Under the pieces are notes generated by a model, which saw only the letters and a list, made by a program, of their open reading frames with translations, had not been told where the DNA came from and searched no databases. DNA of 64,000 nucleotides from Megalobrama amblycephala (taxonomy: Eukaryota; Chordata; Actinopteri; Cypriniformes; Xenocyprididae): positions 3,825,433-3,889,432 of the forward strand of contig NC_063054.1 of the NCBI RefSeq assembly GCF_018812025.1. Direction: 5' to 3'. Both the position numbers and the translations under genes were made by a program. Positions 33,901-48,900 of the stretch are shown here, one piece after another (position 1 is the stretch's first letter; each line of letters opens with the position of its first letter).

Positions 33901-36900
33901 ATTCACATGGTCTGTGAGAAATGTGGGGAGTAAGGAATATACTCAAAAGTAGATCTAAATTAGTTTAAGAAAAAGTACAATTGCATTTTTAAAAGAATAA
34001 TTTCAGCTTTTCATAATGAACATATACAAGGTAAATGGAAAAATAAACATTTTTGACATATTAAAGTCCCCCTGTAGTCAATTTTAACTCATCTTTGATC
34101 ACCAAAATGACATACAGTATCTCACAGAAGGGAGTACACCCCTCACATTTTTGTAAATATTTTATTATATCTTTTTATGTGATAACACTCAAGAAATGAC
34201 ACTTTGCTACAATGTAAAGTAGTGAGTGTACAGCTTGTATAACAGTATAAATTAGCTGTCCCCTCAAAATAACTCAACACACAGCCATTAATGTCTAAAC
34301 CGCTGGCCACAAAAGTAAGTACACCCCTAAGTGAAAATGTCCAAATTGGGCCCAAAGTGTCAATATTCTATACACAATACACAATATAAATTGATTTTGG
34401 ATCATTTTTAACCAAAAAAAGTTACAGACTGCAGCTTTAGAGGAGCTATTCTCTATTTTAAAAAAACATTTTTTATCATCACCAATGTTGAAAACAATTT
34501 TTGCTGCTTCATATTTTGTGGAAAGTGCTGTCACTTTTGATCAAATTAATGCATCATCTTAATTTACAGTAGTGCATCTTTTCATTTATCTCTATTAAAA
34601 GCATATCTGCGTTTTTATACCCCTTTCCCTTCTCTGTTAGCAGCCAATCTGAGGTGCGTTTCCCCAAAGAAAATACGGTCACAACTTCCGTCGTTACCAA
34701 TAGAGATCAATGGAACTTGCGACCATAGTTGGCTAAAGATGCTTTTGGGAAACGCACCAGAGCCAGATCGACATCCCGTTCCTGATGCAGTGAACAGGTG
34801 GGATCTGGCTGAAGGCTGTCTGTAATCTCTTGTAAAGTAGGTCAAGAGGCCTGCGGTTCTCCTGAGGGGACTGAAAAGAAATACACTTTTTCCAAAAGCA
34901 TGTGTTAGAGGTGAAAGTGGAACGATTTCAGCAAAATAATCCCTGCTAAGCTGTGCTAATATGCTAAATGGGAAATTTATGTTCACATAACACCTTCACA
35001 CCTGCTTCCACAGCACATGGTGAAACACATGGTGTTCTCCATGCCCATGCTTTTACATAAATAATCTCCCTTGATTCTCTCAAATTATGCCATTACATAA
35101 ATCGTGCACTCCAAAGGGCATTTAATGAATATACTGCTGTTCATAAACCACTAGGAACATCAACATTTATAAGCCGTGTGCAGACTGGCACTTTCCTGTG
35201 AATAAATAATGAAGTTTGTACTGCTTTAAACTACTTCAGAGATTCTGTAAAGCACAGCAGTTCACAGTTACGAAAGAGATGTCTAAATCCAGCTATCTTC
35301 AAGTCCAAAAAATGTAAAGTGGGAAATAGGAAAATGACTGCTGCACAGAAGCACTGAGGTGACTATCATACACTCCTCTACAACAGGAAGACAAAAAAAG
35401 TGCCTCTCTAGTATTTTAAACAGGGTGAAGATGGAGCCTTGTGGGGTGCCTCTTCCTAAAGCAAATATCCATGTGTTGAAAAGCCATTTGAGACGACTTC
35501 AATCTCACCATTAATGTTATACTTCAGGAAGCAAGCATGAAGTTTCTGAGAGACATTTTAACACTTGATTAAAGGGGTAGTTCAACCAAAAATTATAGTT
35601 CTGTCATCATTTATTTAACCTCATGTTATGACAAACCTGTATGACTTCCTTTATTCTGTAAAACACAAAAGGTTATTTTTTTAAGAATATCTTTGACATT
35701 ATAATTATCCATTTAATAAAAGCGAATAAGCACTGTAGCTGTCAAGCTCAAAAACACAGTATCAAGAACACAGTCCGTGTGACTTGTGGGATATATTACA
35801 GCATATCTGATAACTTTGTGTGAGGAAAATAACAAAATTTAACATTATTCATTGAAAATCTTCATATTGTAGCTTTTTTGTTTAAAGCATTCATGAAAGT
35901 TCATGATCTTTTCAATGAATCAGATGATTCAGTTCATAAAAAGGTGTTTTGGTTTTGATCCGTTCTTCACAGTACGGCTATCATATGGCAATCGTAGACA
36001 TGAAATTATATTTTTATGGTGCTTTTGCATCCTTTTTGAAACTTAAAAGGGGTGGTTGATTATGATTTCACTTTTTTAACTTTAGTTAGTGTGTAATGTT
36101 GCTGTTAAATCATAAACAACATCTGCAAAGTTACAACGCTCAAAGTTCAATGCAAAGGGAGATATTTTCTGTTACAGAAATCACTGTTTAGGACTACAGC
36201 AAATGGCTGGTAGGGACTACAACAAGCTACTTCCTGGGTTAGTGGCATCACAAACCCCAAAATTTACATAAACTCCACCCCTTAGAACACACAACAAAGG
36301 GGGCGGGGCCATGTTGGGCTGCTTTAGAGAAGAGGAAGAGTTGTTGTAGTAGAGTGTTGTTGTCATGCCGTCATTTTACGCCGGACTGCTTCACAAACGA
36401 GGATCAATTCAACACAAAAGATTAACATGACGGCACATGCTTGAATCAACTCCACAGCAACTACATAAATTTATCCACTAACCATTCAGAAACGTCCAGT
36501 TTCATTCTAAAAGTTGTAACTTCTTCCTGAGTCTCTCCATCAGTGTCGACTCCGGTTTGAACAATGTAAGGCTGAACACCGTTACTGACAATCCTCATTT
36601 TGGCTGCGTGAGATTCTCCAGCTTTGTTGTTGTTGAGCTGTTAAAGCTCCGCCCTCTTCTGGAGCAGCAGCTCATTTGCATTTAAAGGGACACACACAAA
36701 AACGGTGTGTTTTTGCTCACACCCAAATAGAGGCAAATTTGACAAACTATAATAAATGATCTGTGGGGTATTTTGAGCTGAAACTTCACACACACATTCT
36801 GGGGACACCAGAGACTTATATTACATCTTGTGAAACGGAGCATTATAGGTCCGCTTTAAAACACTAATATGTTTTCAAAATATCTTCTTTCAAGTTCTGA

Positions 36901-39900
36901 AGAAGTTACAAAGTCATACAGGTTTAGGGTAAGTAAATGACAGATTTTTGTTGGTGAACTATCCCTTTAAACAAGATGTTTTTGTATTTCAAGAACATCA
37001 AATCACTTCATCTCTGAGCTACATAAATATATACTCTTGTTACATATACTCTGCTATTAGACATAATGCTCAACAATCACTTCCAAAATGAGTTTTGTAC
37101 CTTTTACGGAGGACGATATGGTAGTCGGGACTATGCAGGCTGGTGATGGACACGTAGGGCAGCTCAAATTCTTGCAGTTTTCTCACGTCTGGGACACCGT
37201 GGGAGGTCGGAGAGGTTTGGATGAGGGAATGAGAGACCAGATGAAATGTGTGAGTGCCTTCAGACTCAAGGACATTTGGAGAGTAATAACAATGACAACA
37301 AACAAAGTGAGATGGGGGAGAATCCATCTGGCTAAAGCCGTAGAGGGCACAATAACATGTTTATCACTTTGTGCAAGAGAGAAGGAGGAACAGAGGGAAG
37401 GAAGGAGGGAGGGAGGGAGAATAAATACTGCAGCTGTTAGAAAAGACGTTTCCTCTAGAGTTTGGAAAGAGGGAGAGATGGAAGCCAGGGATTGAACTGA
37501 AATGGGCATTGAGCTTTTAGAAACATTAAAAACAGGAGTGTGAAAAGAAGAAGAAACGACAGTTAGATCGATAGCATAATGCATGCCGTCACAACTGTTC
37601 ATTCTACTCTTTGGCTTACCCTTTCAGTAGTCTGACATTAGACAGCATGTTAAGACAAGAACGGCATTATGTGATGGGAGTATCTTAATAAATACATGTG
37701 TACTACATCATCACCACGTTTCTAATTGCTTTGTATGGTTATTGCATATAGTTGTCACTGTAAAGACCTACAAAAAAGTTGTAAAATAATAATAAAAAAA
37801 ACCTTTTATTGTTAAACACTGTCATTATTAGAAACCCTATTGTAATTGTTACATTTTCCAAAGATCAACATTCTGCCCTAAAAGTAATCGGGCAGACCAA
37901 ACCGTAAGTTGTAGAGACTTGAAACTCAAACCTCGCCCCGATCGGACTGACGGGGGCGCTACAGTGATCAAAAGTATGAAAATCAATCAAAACTCCTAAG
38001 TGTAGATTCAAGTGTCTTATATCGTTGGAATCCTTAGCTCAAGACGGACAAAATGCATGTCTCGGATTTGATCGTCACTCTGGTGAAATTTTTGGGTATT
38101 TTTTGAAAAACCAGTCCTAGGTTTTTGGCCCAATCGGAAACCAAACCAGTGCAGCAAGATTCTCTGGAGTCTGATTGTCAACAAATATCCCCCCCAAAAA
38201 AAAAAAAAAAAAAAAAAAAAAGCTAAAATTTTGATTCACAATCCCAAAGGGACGCCAAAACGTTCAAAGTGGGCGGAGCCACTTTTACTAAAATGGCTAT
38301 AACTTGTGAACAGAATGAGATATTTTCACCAAATTTGGCACACACATGTAAGAGCTCATTCTGTGGTCACATGAAAAAGGATGCAGCAACTGGCCACTTG
38401 GTGGAGCTATAACATGGAGAAAAAAAGTAAAAAATGGCTACAACTACGCAACCCGAAGTCTGATTGACTTGAAAATTGGTACGCAGTGTCTTTGTCCAAG
38501 GTGCCAAGACTGCCTTTGTAGATATTCTCGTATCTCGAAAAATGTGGTCGGTGGCGAAGTTTGAGCAGCTATCACTCGCTGGGCCTGTTTGACTTCACAT
38601 GCGTAAAGGATTGTATATCATGCAATTTTTTTGCACACGCCCACGACATTCATACCACATGGTAGAACTTCTCATTCTGAGCAACTTTGCCTTTAGGACC
38701 GCCGCTGTCCAACGAATCATTCGTTAAATATTGGAGATTATTTAAAAAACCTACTTTGGCGAACTAGTCCTAGGTTTTTGGCTCAACCTCGATAACTGTT
38801 AAAAAGCTTTAAAAAACATATATTTCCTATGGTAAATTGCCTGTGTTGGCTGTAAATGATCTTTTCCCATCTATGATAGAAATGGTTACAGGCTTGCTAA
38901 TTAAAACATTACACTGATTAATTATATTCAGATTTATTTCCAGAATTTATAACAACAACAATAATAATAAAGTAGGATTTTTTTTTTTCTGTTGACATTC
39001 TTTGGCACATATTTGTTGATCTTGGCTTCCACCATCAGTCAATCGAAAATCAGGTTCTGTTTGCAGGCATTTATTTTTCACACTTTCTCCAATGCATATT
39101 TCTGCCAAGTATGGGCAGGACGCCAAAATCATTTTTGGGAAGGATTCTTAAGGGAGCTGTTTTCCCTCATATCTGACAGAATTAAGCCTGTTTCAGGTAG
39201 GGATCTAGCAACCGAGTGGGAGACACATAGCATGTCATTCCTCAGGGATGCGTGATGATTCCGTACTAAAAGTAGTCGAACAATGACAGCTCGTATAAAA
39301 AAAGTAGACATGGAAACTTCCACAAACAAAACGACAACATTACATGCAGACAAGGAGAGCGGCTGCCAGACATCTGCATAAAATCAGAAAAGAGATGCCC
39401 TCGAGTTTCAAGAACTGGACCGAGTCTGTGAAGTCTAAAGAAAAATAACAACTCCACTTCCAATAACGCTACTGCTCTCCTAGGAATTCGTCCTTTGAAA
39501 GATTTTCAGTTCTGTAACACAATGACGGCAGAACTGGAAAGAGAACAATCAAGGAAAAAATAGCCTATTCTTTACAAATGAATTCGCCATGACACGTATT
39601 GCAAAAGAAATGAAAGAATCTGGACTCAGGAAATTCATTTATTTTGTCTCTAGGGGGTGTTCGTAGAAAAATAATAGATGCACTCTTGGTCATTCGAAAG
39701 GCCGCTTGGAGCCAGAATATTATTAAATGTGATCCAGAGCAAACAACTCCTCGCAGTGCGTGTATAATCGGTTTAATTTCAGATGGAGCAAGTAATATTT
39801 CTCTACACAGGGTATTTCAGCCCATACACAATCAATCAAAACAGTGACAAGCAATTTGAATACCGCTGCTGTTGCATTTACTCTTGCCAATATAGTCTCG

Positions 39901-42900
39901 ACAAACATTGTTCATAACAGACTAATGAGGAAAACACATCTATTTCTACTAAAGCAATGTTTCATGTTGTCTTTCAACCTCTAGGCAACTATAATGCAGT
40001 ATTTTGTCCCCTCTCAGAGTATGTACTGTGTTGTTTTACAAAAAAGCTGATAAAGGCAACATGTTTGGTAAGCTGGTAACATTTCTTATTTTATATTTCT
40101 TTACATTAGTTTCTCTGTGCAAAACTCATCATGAGCTAAAGGTGTTGTGGGTGGTTGACAGGGTGTTGTTATGCAGTTGTGGTTTCAGTACGTTGTTGTG
40201 CCGTTGCTGAGGTGTTCTGGGTAGTTGCTTATTGGCCCCTATGGGATTTTGTTTGTCTGTTTGATTGTCGCAAGATGAAAATCAATGTGTCACTGTTTGG
40301 AACAGGGGTTCCTGCAGGAACTTTTGGATCACCAAGCTCATTTAATTCTCACATTTGCATGATTTCCAACATTTTTGTGGACATACGTTTTCAGCATTTT
40401 ACCAGACTTGTAATGAGAAACATTTATAATCCTAAAAGAAAAGTTTAAATTTCAATTCACGTCTCTGAGGGCCACCAAAACATTAGACGTGGATGGAGCC
40501 AGTTTTATTAAAATGGCTATAACTTGTGAACGGAATGAGATATTTTCACCAAACTTGGCACACATATGAAAGAGCTCATTCTGTGGTCGTGTGAAAAAGT
40601 AGAGAGCAACCGGCCACTTGGTAGCGCTATAACATGGGAAAAAGCATAAAAATAGCTATAACTATGCAACCCGAAGTCTGATTAATTTGAAAATTGGCAC
40701 GCGGTGTCTTTGTTCACGGTGCCAAGACTGCCTTTGAGGCCACGTTGTTTAAATAGCAAATGCACGTGTGCCCATCTGTTCGCCCATGGGTGTGCTGCGT
40801 TCAGGCGCATTGTTGGCGCGCAACTGAAAACGAATGCATTGACCAACAAAAACCTGGTCTAAAGTCAATGCCGCAGTATTTTTTTGTTATTTAAAGGGTG
40901 CGACTATAGGCGGGTGCTTGTTACACACACAGTGACGCGCACCAGCACACAAACATGCCAAATATCAAAAATAAAAGGATTCCTCTCTGGAGAAGCGTTC
41001 AGTCTTTCCGCCTTGTAAATAGCAAATCCACAATGGTGCAAGCACACCTGGGCACATCCCTTTTAAAGGGAACGGGAGATGAGACCCTGACTGGTTTATT
41101 GCATGTTACGCCCAAAACACACACATGACTCATTAAGAGAATAGGTACAACCCTTTTGGACCATGTGCCTGGCACACCAGTAATTTTTTCCGTTGTTAAA
41201 CTAGCAAAAGTGGATTGGCGCCGTGTGCTTAGATCATTAAAATAGGGCCTACAGACTTAGGGTACCTTGTCAAAACAATCCCCGTTCTCACAAAAATGAC
41301 TAAAAATGCTGTGTTATGCTGTCAGGCCAGTAGATGGCGATGTCACTTTGTAAAGAAAATGGCCCCTTAAGCCGAGTTCAGACTGCACGATTTTAGCCCC
41401 GATTTTGGCTCGCCGACAGGTTTTGAGAAATCGCCGACAAATGCCCGAAATCACAGGCAAATCGGTGCTCGTTCACGTGAGTGACAATAACACAGTGTGA
41501 ATGAGCAAAGACGCGATCTGAGAGAATCGCCGACACCCGTGAGATATTTGGCATGCTAAATATCTGGACCTGTCGGCGATTCAAAATCCTGCAGTGTGAA
41601 AAGTGTTCTGACTGAAAACTACATCGGCGATGACCGACAGCCAATGAGAGAGCAAGATACAGAGCAGCGGAGAGTTCGGGGAGGAGTTATAGACCACAAC
41701 ATCAGCAAGCATGGCTTTGTACACATAAACATTACAATTATATCAAACAGAACCAAAGCACAAACATTTGCTTGACCATCCAACAGCAGCACATTGAAAA
41801 GTTATTTATTTACCTCCAACTCATTGCAGAACACACAATCCACAGTCTCCTCAACCATTTCCTCCTCCATATTCTTCTTTTCTTTTTCTTGTTTTCGCTG
41901 CAAATCAGCGCACAGGCAATTCGTATTGCAAGCTTCTTGCGGGCTACCGTTTTTAATAATAATAATAATAATAACTCCGGTCTTGCACGCGTGATATCGC
42001 GTTGTTTCCTTGTCACATCTCGCGTGTTTTTGGTTGTGAAACGTAGTTCGCGTGCCAGACAGAGTTGTCGGCGATTCTTCCTATTGTCAAGTCATGCAGT
42101 GTGAAACCTTCTGTCGCCGATCCATCGTGCAGTTTGAACACAGCAGCGACTGAATGCTGGCCAAGATAGTCATGCAGTGTGAAAAGAACAGTGACCCGAC
42201 TACTTTGAAAATCGTGCAGTCTGAACTCGGCTTTAGAGGCCTTCCTGCAGTTTTCACCAAAATAAAAGCTTGAGGTTTTAACATTTGGCAATAACAAATT
42301 TAAGACATAAATATTATCATTTTAAGTTTTAAAGTAAAATAAATTAATTATAATGATCATATATGTTTTATTGTACAGTACAACTAGTTTTTGTAATTAG
42401 AGGTAACAATCATAATAATAATAATAATAATAATATTTATAATCTAAAAAATAATCATTTTTAATTATCTTTATTAATGAAAATGATTGGGTTCCTTAAA
42501 CACCAGTGTGATGCAAATATCAAAATAAACACTTAAACATTCATCAAAATATTTAACCACATGTTATGTGACCATTAACTAAACCATGAACATGTCAATG
42601 TGTTGATAAATTATTGACATATTCAGGTCTGGAGCCAAAAGAGTACAAGACGGGTTACACACACCAAAAAGTTTAATACTTATGGTTTGGGTTTAATTCA
42701 ATTCCTGTAAGAATAAGAAATAAAAATAACCATGTTTGCCGAACATGCATTACAGGCCTACAGCAGAGCTGCGTGTGCCATGCCAACAACAGCTTGACCG
42801 AAGTTTCATCTACTTGACCTCAGTTTACTTTTAAGAAGTGTGGGCGGCCATCTCAACAGAACACAGACCCTCTTTTGAGCTGCCAGGACTGCATTTAGAT

Positions 42901-45900
42901 CCAGTCCAGAGGAAGTGTGTTGACTTTTAGATACCATTTAATAACAGCCAAGCCACTTTCCAGCTGAAGCCAGCAGGCCACATCTTATGATGGCAAATTT
43001 CTGTTAAAAAGGTCTGAAAATTAAACGGGTCAGATGTTATACTCACACGTGCAGCCCCCATCCCCCCGCTCCTGAACCAGGAACAGGCTGAAATATCCCA
43101 CCAGCTCATCGGGAAGGTCAAGCTTTGAGGCCACAGCCTGATGAGGACATTAAATCATCATTAATCTACATGGCGCTTATGATGACCCACAAGAGATGAC
43201 TGTAATCCAATTCACAAGATATGCATATAGACAAAGCATTAAACACAAACTTGATAAATAATGTGTGAATGTGAATTTAGAATAGACGAGTAAACGCCTT
43301 GCTATGTTTTATTGGACAGATTTTCTCTCCAGCGAAACTATGAGAATTAGAAATTATTATCTTACATCTCCTCCTCCCTAATGTTTTTTACTACTGTAGG
43401 CTTCATATTACATTTTATAATTCCTTTTTATATGGTGTGCCATTTTTTAAAGTGTTTTCCTTCACAGGAGTGCTCAAATGTTAAACATTACACCCATGAG
43501 GTCCCATGATCAAGTTACTCTTCACTACATTTAAGCCATGTTTTATGCGTAACACTTGACTTTCTCGCTTCCGTCAGGTGCTAAAGGGCGCTTTGGGCCG
43601 TCACTGAGGTTGAATGGCACAGCAGAAAGCAGTGCGTGCTGCATATGGGTGCAGGGTGCATTTTAATGAGAGCTCGGATCAGCTTTGGCTCTGTGTGGTG
43701 CGCATGGGAAAGCTGTGATCCTCAAAGAGCTTCTTAAAGCCCTTAAGACTCAAGCTCTAATATGTGTCATGCTGATTGGAGAGCAGGTCTAAGTGAAGAA
43801 TCAGTGGAGAAATACAAGATGTTCTTTTGTTGCACAGACTAAGACTTGTACAGCACGATATTATTTGTATTTAACTGCATTAAAAAGGAACAACAAAGAA
43901 AGTTTAAATTAGAATTGTCAATCAATTTAAATTTGATTAATTGCATATTTTTCCCCTTCTATTTATTGCATTCCATTCCAAGAATGGAAAAAAAAATAAG
44001 CATATGCAAAGGTCATGGCTTTGATTCACAGAGAATGATAAACTGATAAATTACAGTAAAAATAGCAATATTGTGAAATATTACTATTTAAAATGGCTGT
44101 TTTCAAAAATCATTCTAATATGATGATTTGTTGCTCAAACATTTCTTGCCAAAAACTGTTTTTTTTTTTTACAGGATTCTGATGAATAGAAAGTTTAAAA
44201 TATTTTTTTTTTCCAAAGAGAAATTCTTTTTATTGCATTTAATTTAATGCGTCCTTGCTGAATAAAAGTATTAATTAATATTAATGACCCCAAATTTGTG
44301 AACAGAGGTGTGTATAAAGACACAAAGGTGCTCTTTTCTGGTCTCATTTGCAGAAATGCAAATCTGCAATAGCTGAATAATAAAACAACTTTTTGCCTGT
44401 TTTTTTAAGTAAAATTTTGTATTTACATTTAAAATTGAAACATTTGTTTTAAATGTATCATTTACACATTATTTGAAATAATTTATTTTGAAATTATTTC
44501 AAATATTTTTATCATCATACATTTTTCACACATATAAATTAATTTCTTTCATTAAAATGTTACATTTTCTTTGCAAAGAAATTTGCAATCATAGCTGGAA
44601 AATATACAGGAAAGTAATTGAACATTATTAGCTTGGTTTGTATCATAAGACTTTACCCATTGTTGAGCAATAAACAAATTTGTGTTCACTTTGAAAGTCC
44701 TAACTAATACAAATCCTAAATCAGAAAATTCTCTCCGTCTTGATTTTATGCATGTCTGGTCTTGGCCATATGAGTTTACTGTATGTAACAAGACATGAAT
44801 GAACAGGATTCATGGTAGCTCACAATTACAATGAAAGGTGTCAGGAAAGATATTACTATCCAAAATGACATAAGCATAAGCCTGGCAGTGATAATGTGCT
44901 CTGAGAACATGAAGCCGTTAACAGTTACAAAACAACGTTCTCACCTCCAGAACATCTTCGGTCTGGTCAGATGTGAGGATGTTGACTTTGACCTTCTGGC
45001 CATTGGACAGGTAGATTTCCAGCTGCACCTCCTCAGTGGGGATCTGCTGGGTCTCCTGTGACAGAGTGAAACGATGAAATGCTTTAAAAAGTACAATTGT
45101 ACGTTTTTTACATTTTAGTGTGCAATGTTGCAAAAGTTACAGTCTCTCCAAAAGGAGTTCTTCTCTGTATCAGTAAGCACTGTTTCTGAACTCCCTGAAA
45201 TGCCTCGATTGTAGTTCAGGGAACATACATGTCACAATTTTCCTCATAAATAATTCCCGCCCAAGGCATACGCTAAATAACGGGGACAGGGCCTGGTTGA
45301 GTGAGTTAGTAGTGTGTTGTCGCCATGTCCAAGAGATGCTGTTTTATCCACCCCAGATCTACTGCAGTTATGGTAATGGGTGTGTGACATTTCCAAAACA
45401 TGCTTGACAACACACTGATCCAACCGGCCAATCAGGACACACTGTGCTTTTCAGAAGGAGGGGCTTCATAGAGACAGGAACTAAACAGAGCGTTACTGAC
45501 AGACTGGGAAGAGAGGAGCTGCAACAATGGAGAATATGAGGAAAATTAGGTATTTTTTGAACATTCATGCATGAAAATATTCTATTAGAGCCCAAAATCA
45601 AGACTTTTTAAAAGGGTATAATAGGTCCTCTTTAAAGTGTAACTTTGTAACAATACAAAGCGTATTGAAAATTAGCAATTTCGATAATACATTTTTATAA
45701 ATTTTTACTTGTTCTCCATGTTACCTAGACCAAGAACCTCACATTTATGTGTCAGCAAAAGTCCAGATGACGGCAGACTTTTGACAACTTGTGAAAACTA
45801 CAGATTATGCTTCCGGAATTTTTGTATCCCCGCACAGTCGGATCAGCAGAGGGTTATTAAAAGATGCAGTGTGTAAATTTTAGCGGCATCTAATGGTGAG

Positions 45901-48900
45901 GTTGCGAATTGCAACCAATGGCTCAGCGCAATACTCACCCCTACCTTTCGAAGCACTTTAGAGAAGCTACGGTGGCCGTCACAAAGACAAAGATGTCGTC
46001 GTCTGAGACAGCAGAGAGTAGCCAGTCAAGCAATGAGGTTTCTTCTTACTTCTAACAAAGAACAGTCTCTGCTCCTAATAAACAATACGACAACTACTAC
46101 TATTACTACTACTTCTTTGTGTGTATTCAAAATAGTGACAATGCAAGCTGCCTCTAAAAACACCAACGAACATAGTGACGAAACACGCTCTGTAGAGCAG
46201 TTTGTCCATTTGGGGTTACTGTAGAAACATGCCGACACAAAATGGCGCCTTAACATGTAAGGGGACCGCAGTGTCAATGGCTCATTCTAAAGTAATAAAA
46301 ACCTAACGGTTCATTATGTAAGGTCTTTATACATCACTCAAAACACAGTTATGTATATTATATTGTATTTCTGTCAATAGATCCTCCTAAATTTTACACA
46401 CAGCGCCTTTAACAGAACAGTTATTGTAAGGATAGGTTTATCACTGAAAAATTTACTGTACTGTGCCTACTCTTTTAACAGCTTTATGGTAAAAATGAAA
46501 CACTATGACAAAAGCTTTCTTATCTGTACACAACAGCGTTTTGCTACTTCATACATATCCTTTACATTTATTGTACCATCCAGTGGTGACGCCAAGCAAA
46601 ACGATTTAAAGGGGAAGATTTAAAGGTGCCCTAGAACATTCTTTCAAAAGATGTAATATAAGTCTAAGGTGTCCCCTGAATGTGTCTGTGAAGTTTCAGC
46701 TCAAAATACCCCATAGATTTTTTTTAATTATTTTTTTTAACTGCCTATTTTGGGGCATCATTAAATATGCACCGATTCAGGCTGCGGCCCCTTTAAATCA
46801 CACGCTTTAACAGTACATGCTAACGAAACATTTAGAAAGACAATTTAAAAACATCACTAAAAATATCATGTTATCATGGATCATGTCAGTTATTATCGCT
46901 CCATCTGCCATTTTTCGCTATTGTTCTTGCTTGCTTACCTAGTCTGATGATTCAGCTGTGCACAGATCCAGACGTTAATATTGGCTTGTCTAATGGCTTG
47001 AACATGAGCTGACATATGCAAATATTGGGGGCGTACATATTAATGATCCCGACTGTTACGTAACAGTCGGTGTTATGTTGAGATTCGCCTGTTCGTCGGA
47101 GGTCTTTTAAACAAATGAGATTTACAGGAGGAAAGAATGGAGTCTGAGACTCACTGTATGTCATTTCCATGTACTGAACTCTTGTTATTCAACTATGCCA
47201 AGGTAAATTCAATTTTTGATTCTAGGGCACCTTTAAATGTCAGTTTATTTCACTTTTTCCCCTCCGTTTGGCCAAAAACACTGTTCAAGATCATCCAGTT
47301 TGAAATGCTGACTAAAAACACGGAGGTTTTTCAGATTGTCCGTCGCTGCGTTCTCTCCGTATTTACGATTCTTCACTGGAAAACGAAACTAACTCACTCC
47401 CACTAAACGTTTACGCTTTGAATTCTTGCACAATATAAGTCGACACCATTATGACTAAAAGTTTGCTAAGAAGTATTTCCAACTAAAGCATGGCGTATTA
47501 AGACTCTGTATCTATAGCAGACTGGTGGGAGTGGCCTTGGATGGCAACAAGCCCAGTGCATTATGGGTTTTGAAGTTTTCCTACCTACTTTTATCTGCTT
47601 TCTGTAGTCATGTAGCACCAATTTCAATTTTTTTTGCTTATCTATTCTACAGGCAGCCAACTTTTATTTTTAAGCCCAGCAGTGAAATACCCCTTTAAAT
47701 GTTTTGGGGAAGCACCTTTGTGCTGAACTCTAATTCAACTTCTGATGCTTCCTGTTCAGCTGATCTTAGAGTATTCTGATGAACATGCAGTACTGGTATT
47801 ATTAATCACACCCTTTCACACTGAGACGTTTCATTTCCTGTGTATTCAAGCCTACATGTCACAGGGACATTTTTATTTTAGATTAAACATGCTTTGATTT
47901 CTGTGTGATTTACTGTATAGATTCAGGCTTATTGCAAGATATAGGTGTTTAGATAGGACTGGTGATTTGGTAAGAAGATATTGGAACTAAACAAAGCCAC
48001 AAGGCTCAAAACACTAGAGCGCTGACGACAGAGTCACTGTTCCTTCACTGTCCTATATTTCACTTTTTGCAAACTCATCTTTTTCACCCCCTTCCTGCAT
48101 GTTTCATCTCCCACTGAGGCAGAGGGTCTCAGAGCAGCAGCTGATCTTTACAGAGATTGGAAAATGAAAACGCAAGGCCAAGTCTAATCTCTTATTCTGT
48201 TCCTGCAGACGGCTCTCTGATGGGCAGCTGGGGGACGAACGGGATCTGACTGCAAATTTACCAATATCAATGTGGGCTGGGGGTGAAATTCCCAAAGAAT
48301 GAATGTGATTCAGGCAAGAAATGTAGTACAGGATGATACTGGAATGTAAGGAAGTGAACTGAGATAAACATGAACTGGTTCTTCATTCATCACACATGAG
48401 AATATCTTGAGGAGGAAATGAGATAAATCAGACCCACCAATATTTAACCCTTTTACTGGATGGCTAGGAACATGGCTTAATTTTTCTTCTCACATTTTTT
48501 GCAGTGTTTTGAATGCTTAGCATTAATAGGAGAGGTGGAGGAAGTTATTAAAGGGTTATTTCACCCAAAAATGAAAATTCTGTCATTCATTTCTCCCTCT
48601 CATGCTGTTCCAAACCTTTTGTTCATCTTTAAAACAATTGAAAAAATGAAATCTGAGAGCTTTGGGTCCCTTCATCGACAGCTACACAACTAACACTTTA
48701 ACTCTAAGTAAAACTAATCCATATGAATTGAGTGGTTTAGTCAATTTTCTGAAGAGACTTGATCGCTTTATATGATGAACAGATTTAATTTAGGCTTTTT
48801 CATCAACACACACAGCTGTGGTAAACAGAAGCTCAAACATGTCTGCTTGATGTGCGAGATCCAAATTAGGTAGGGTGAGTAATTGATGACAATTTTTTCA

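Larger units (their letters stand above)
31763..37100 (-). other. snx17: snx17 intron 7
   Basis: This 5.3 kb intron carries the second TIR-bounded minisatellite (32445-33590), a Tc1-like fragment (34100-34345), a 106-base MITE (34653-34758) and a nested pair (35570-36970). The rest shows no gene. Confidence 0.9.
37189..43046 (-). other. snx17: snx17 intron 6
   Basis: It contains related repeat blocks at 37880-38790 and 40470-40745 and the TIR element at 41369-42233. The stretches 37200-37880, 38860-40470 and 42240-43040 show no gene. A poly-A run lies at 38190-38220. Confidence 0.85.

Noticed and set aside
37088..37495. 135-residue + strand open frame
   Set aside because: It overlaps snx17 exon 7 antisense and a GGAA-rich run; the - strand protein is clearly the real one.
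38255..40745. LTR retrotransposon with the two direct blocks as LTRs
   Set aside because: No TG..CA ends, primer-binding site, polypurine tract or gag/pol frame between them.
41772..42104. 110-residue open frame
   Set aside because: It lies wholly inside a TIR element (41369-42233) and includes an AAT microsatellite.
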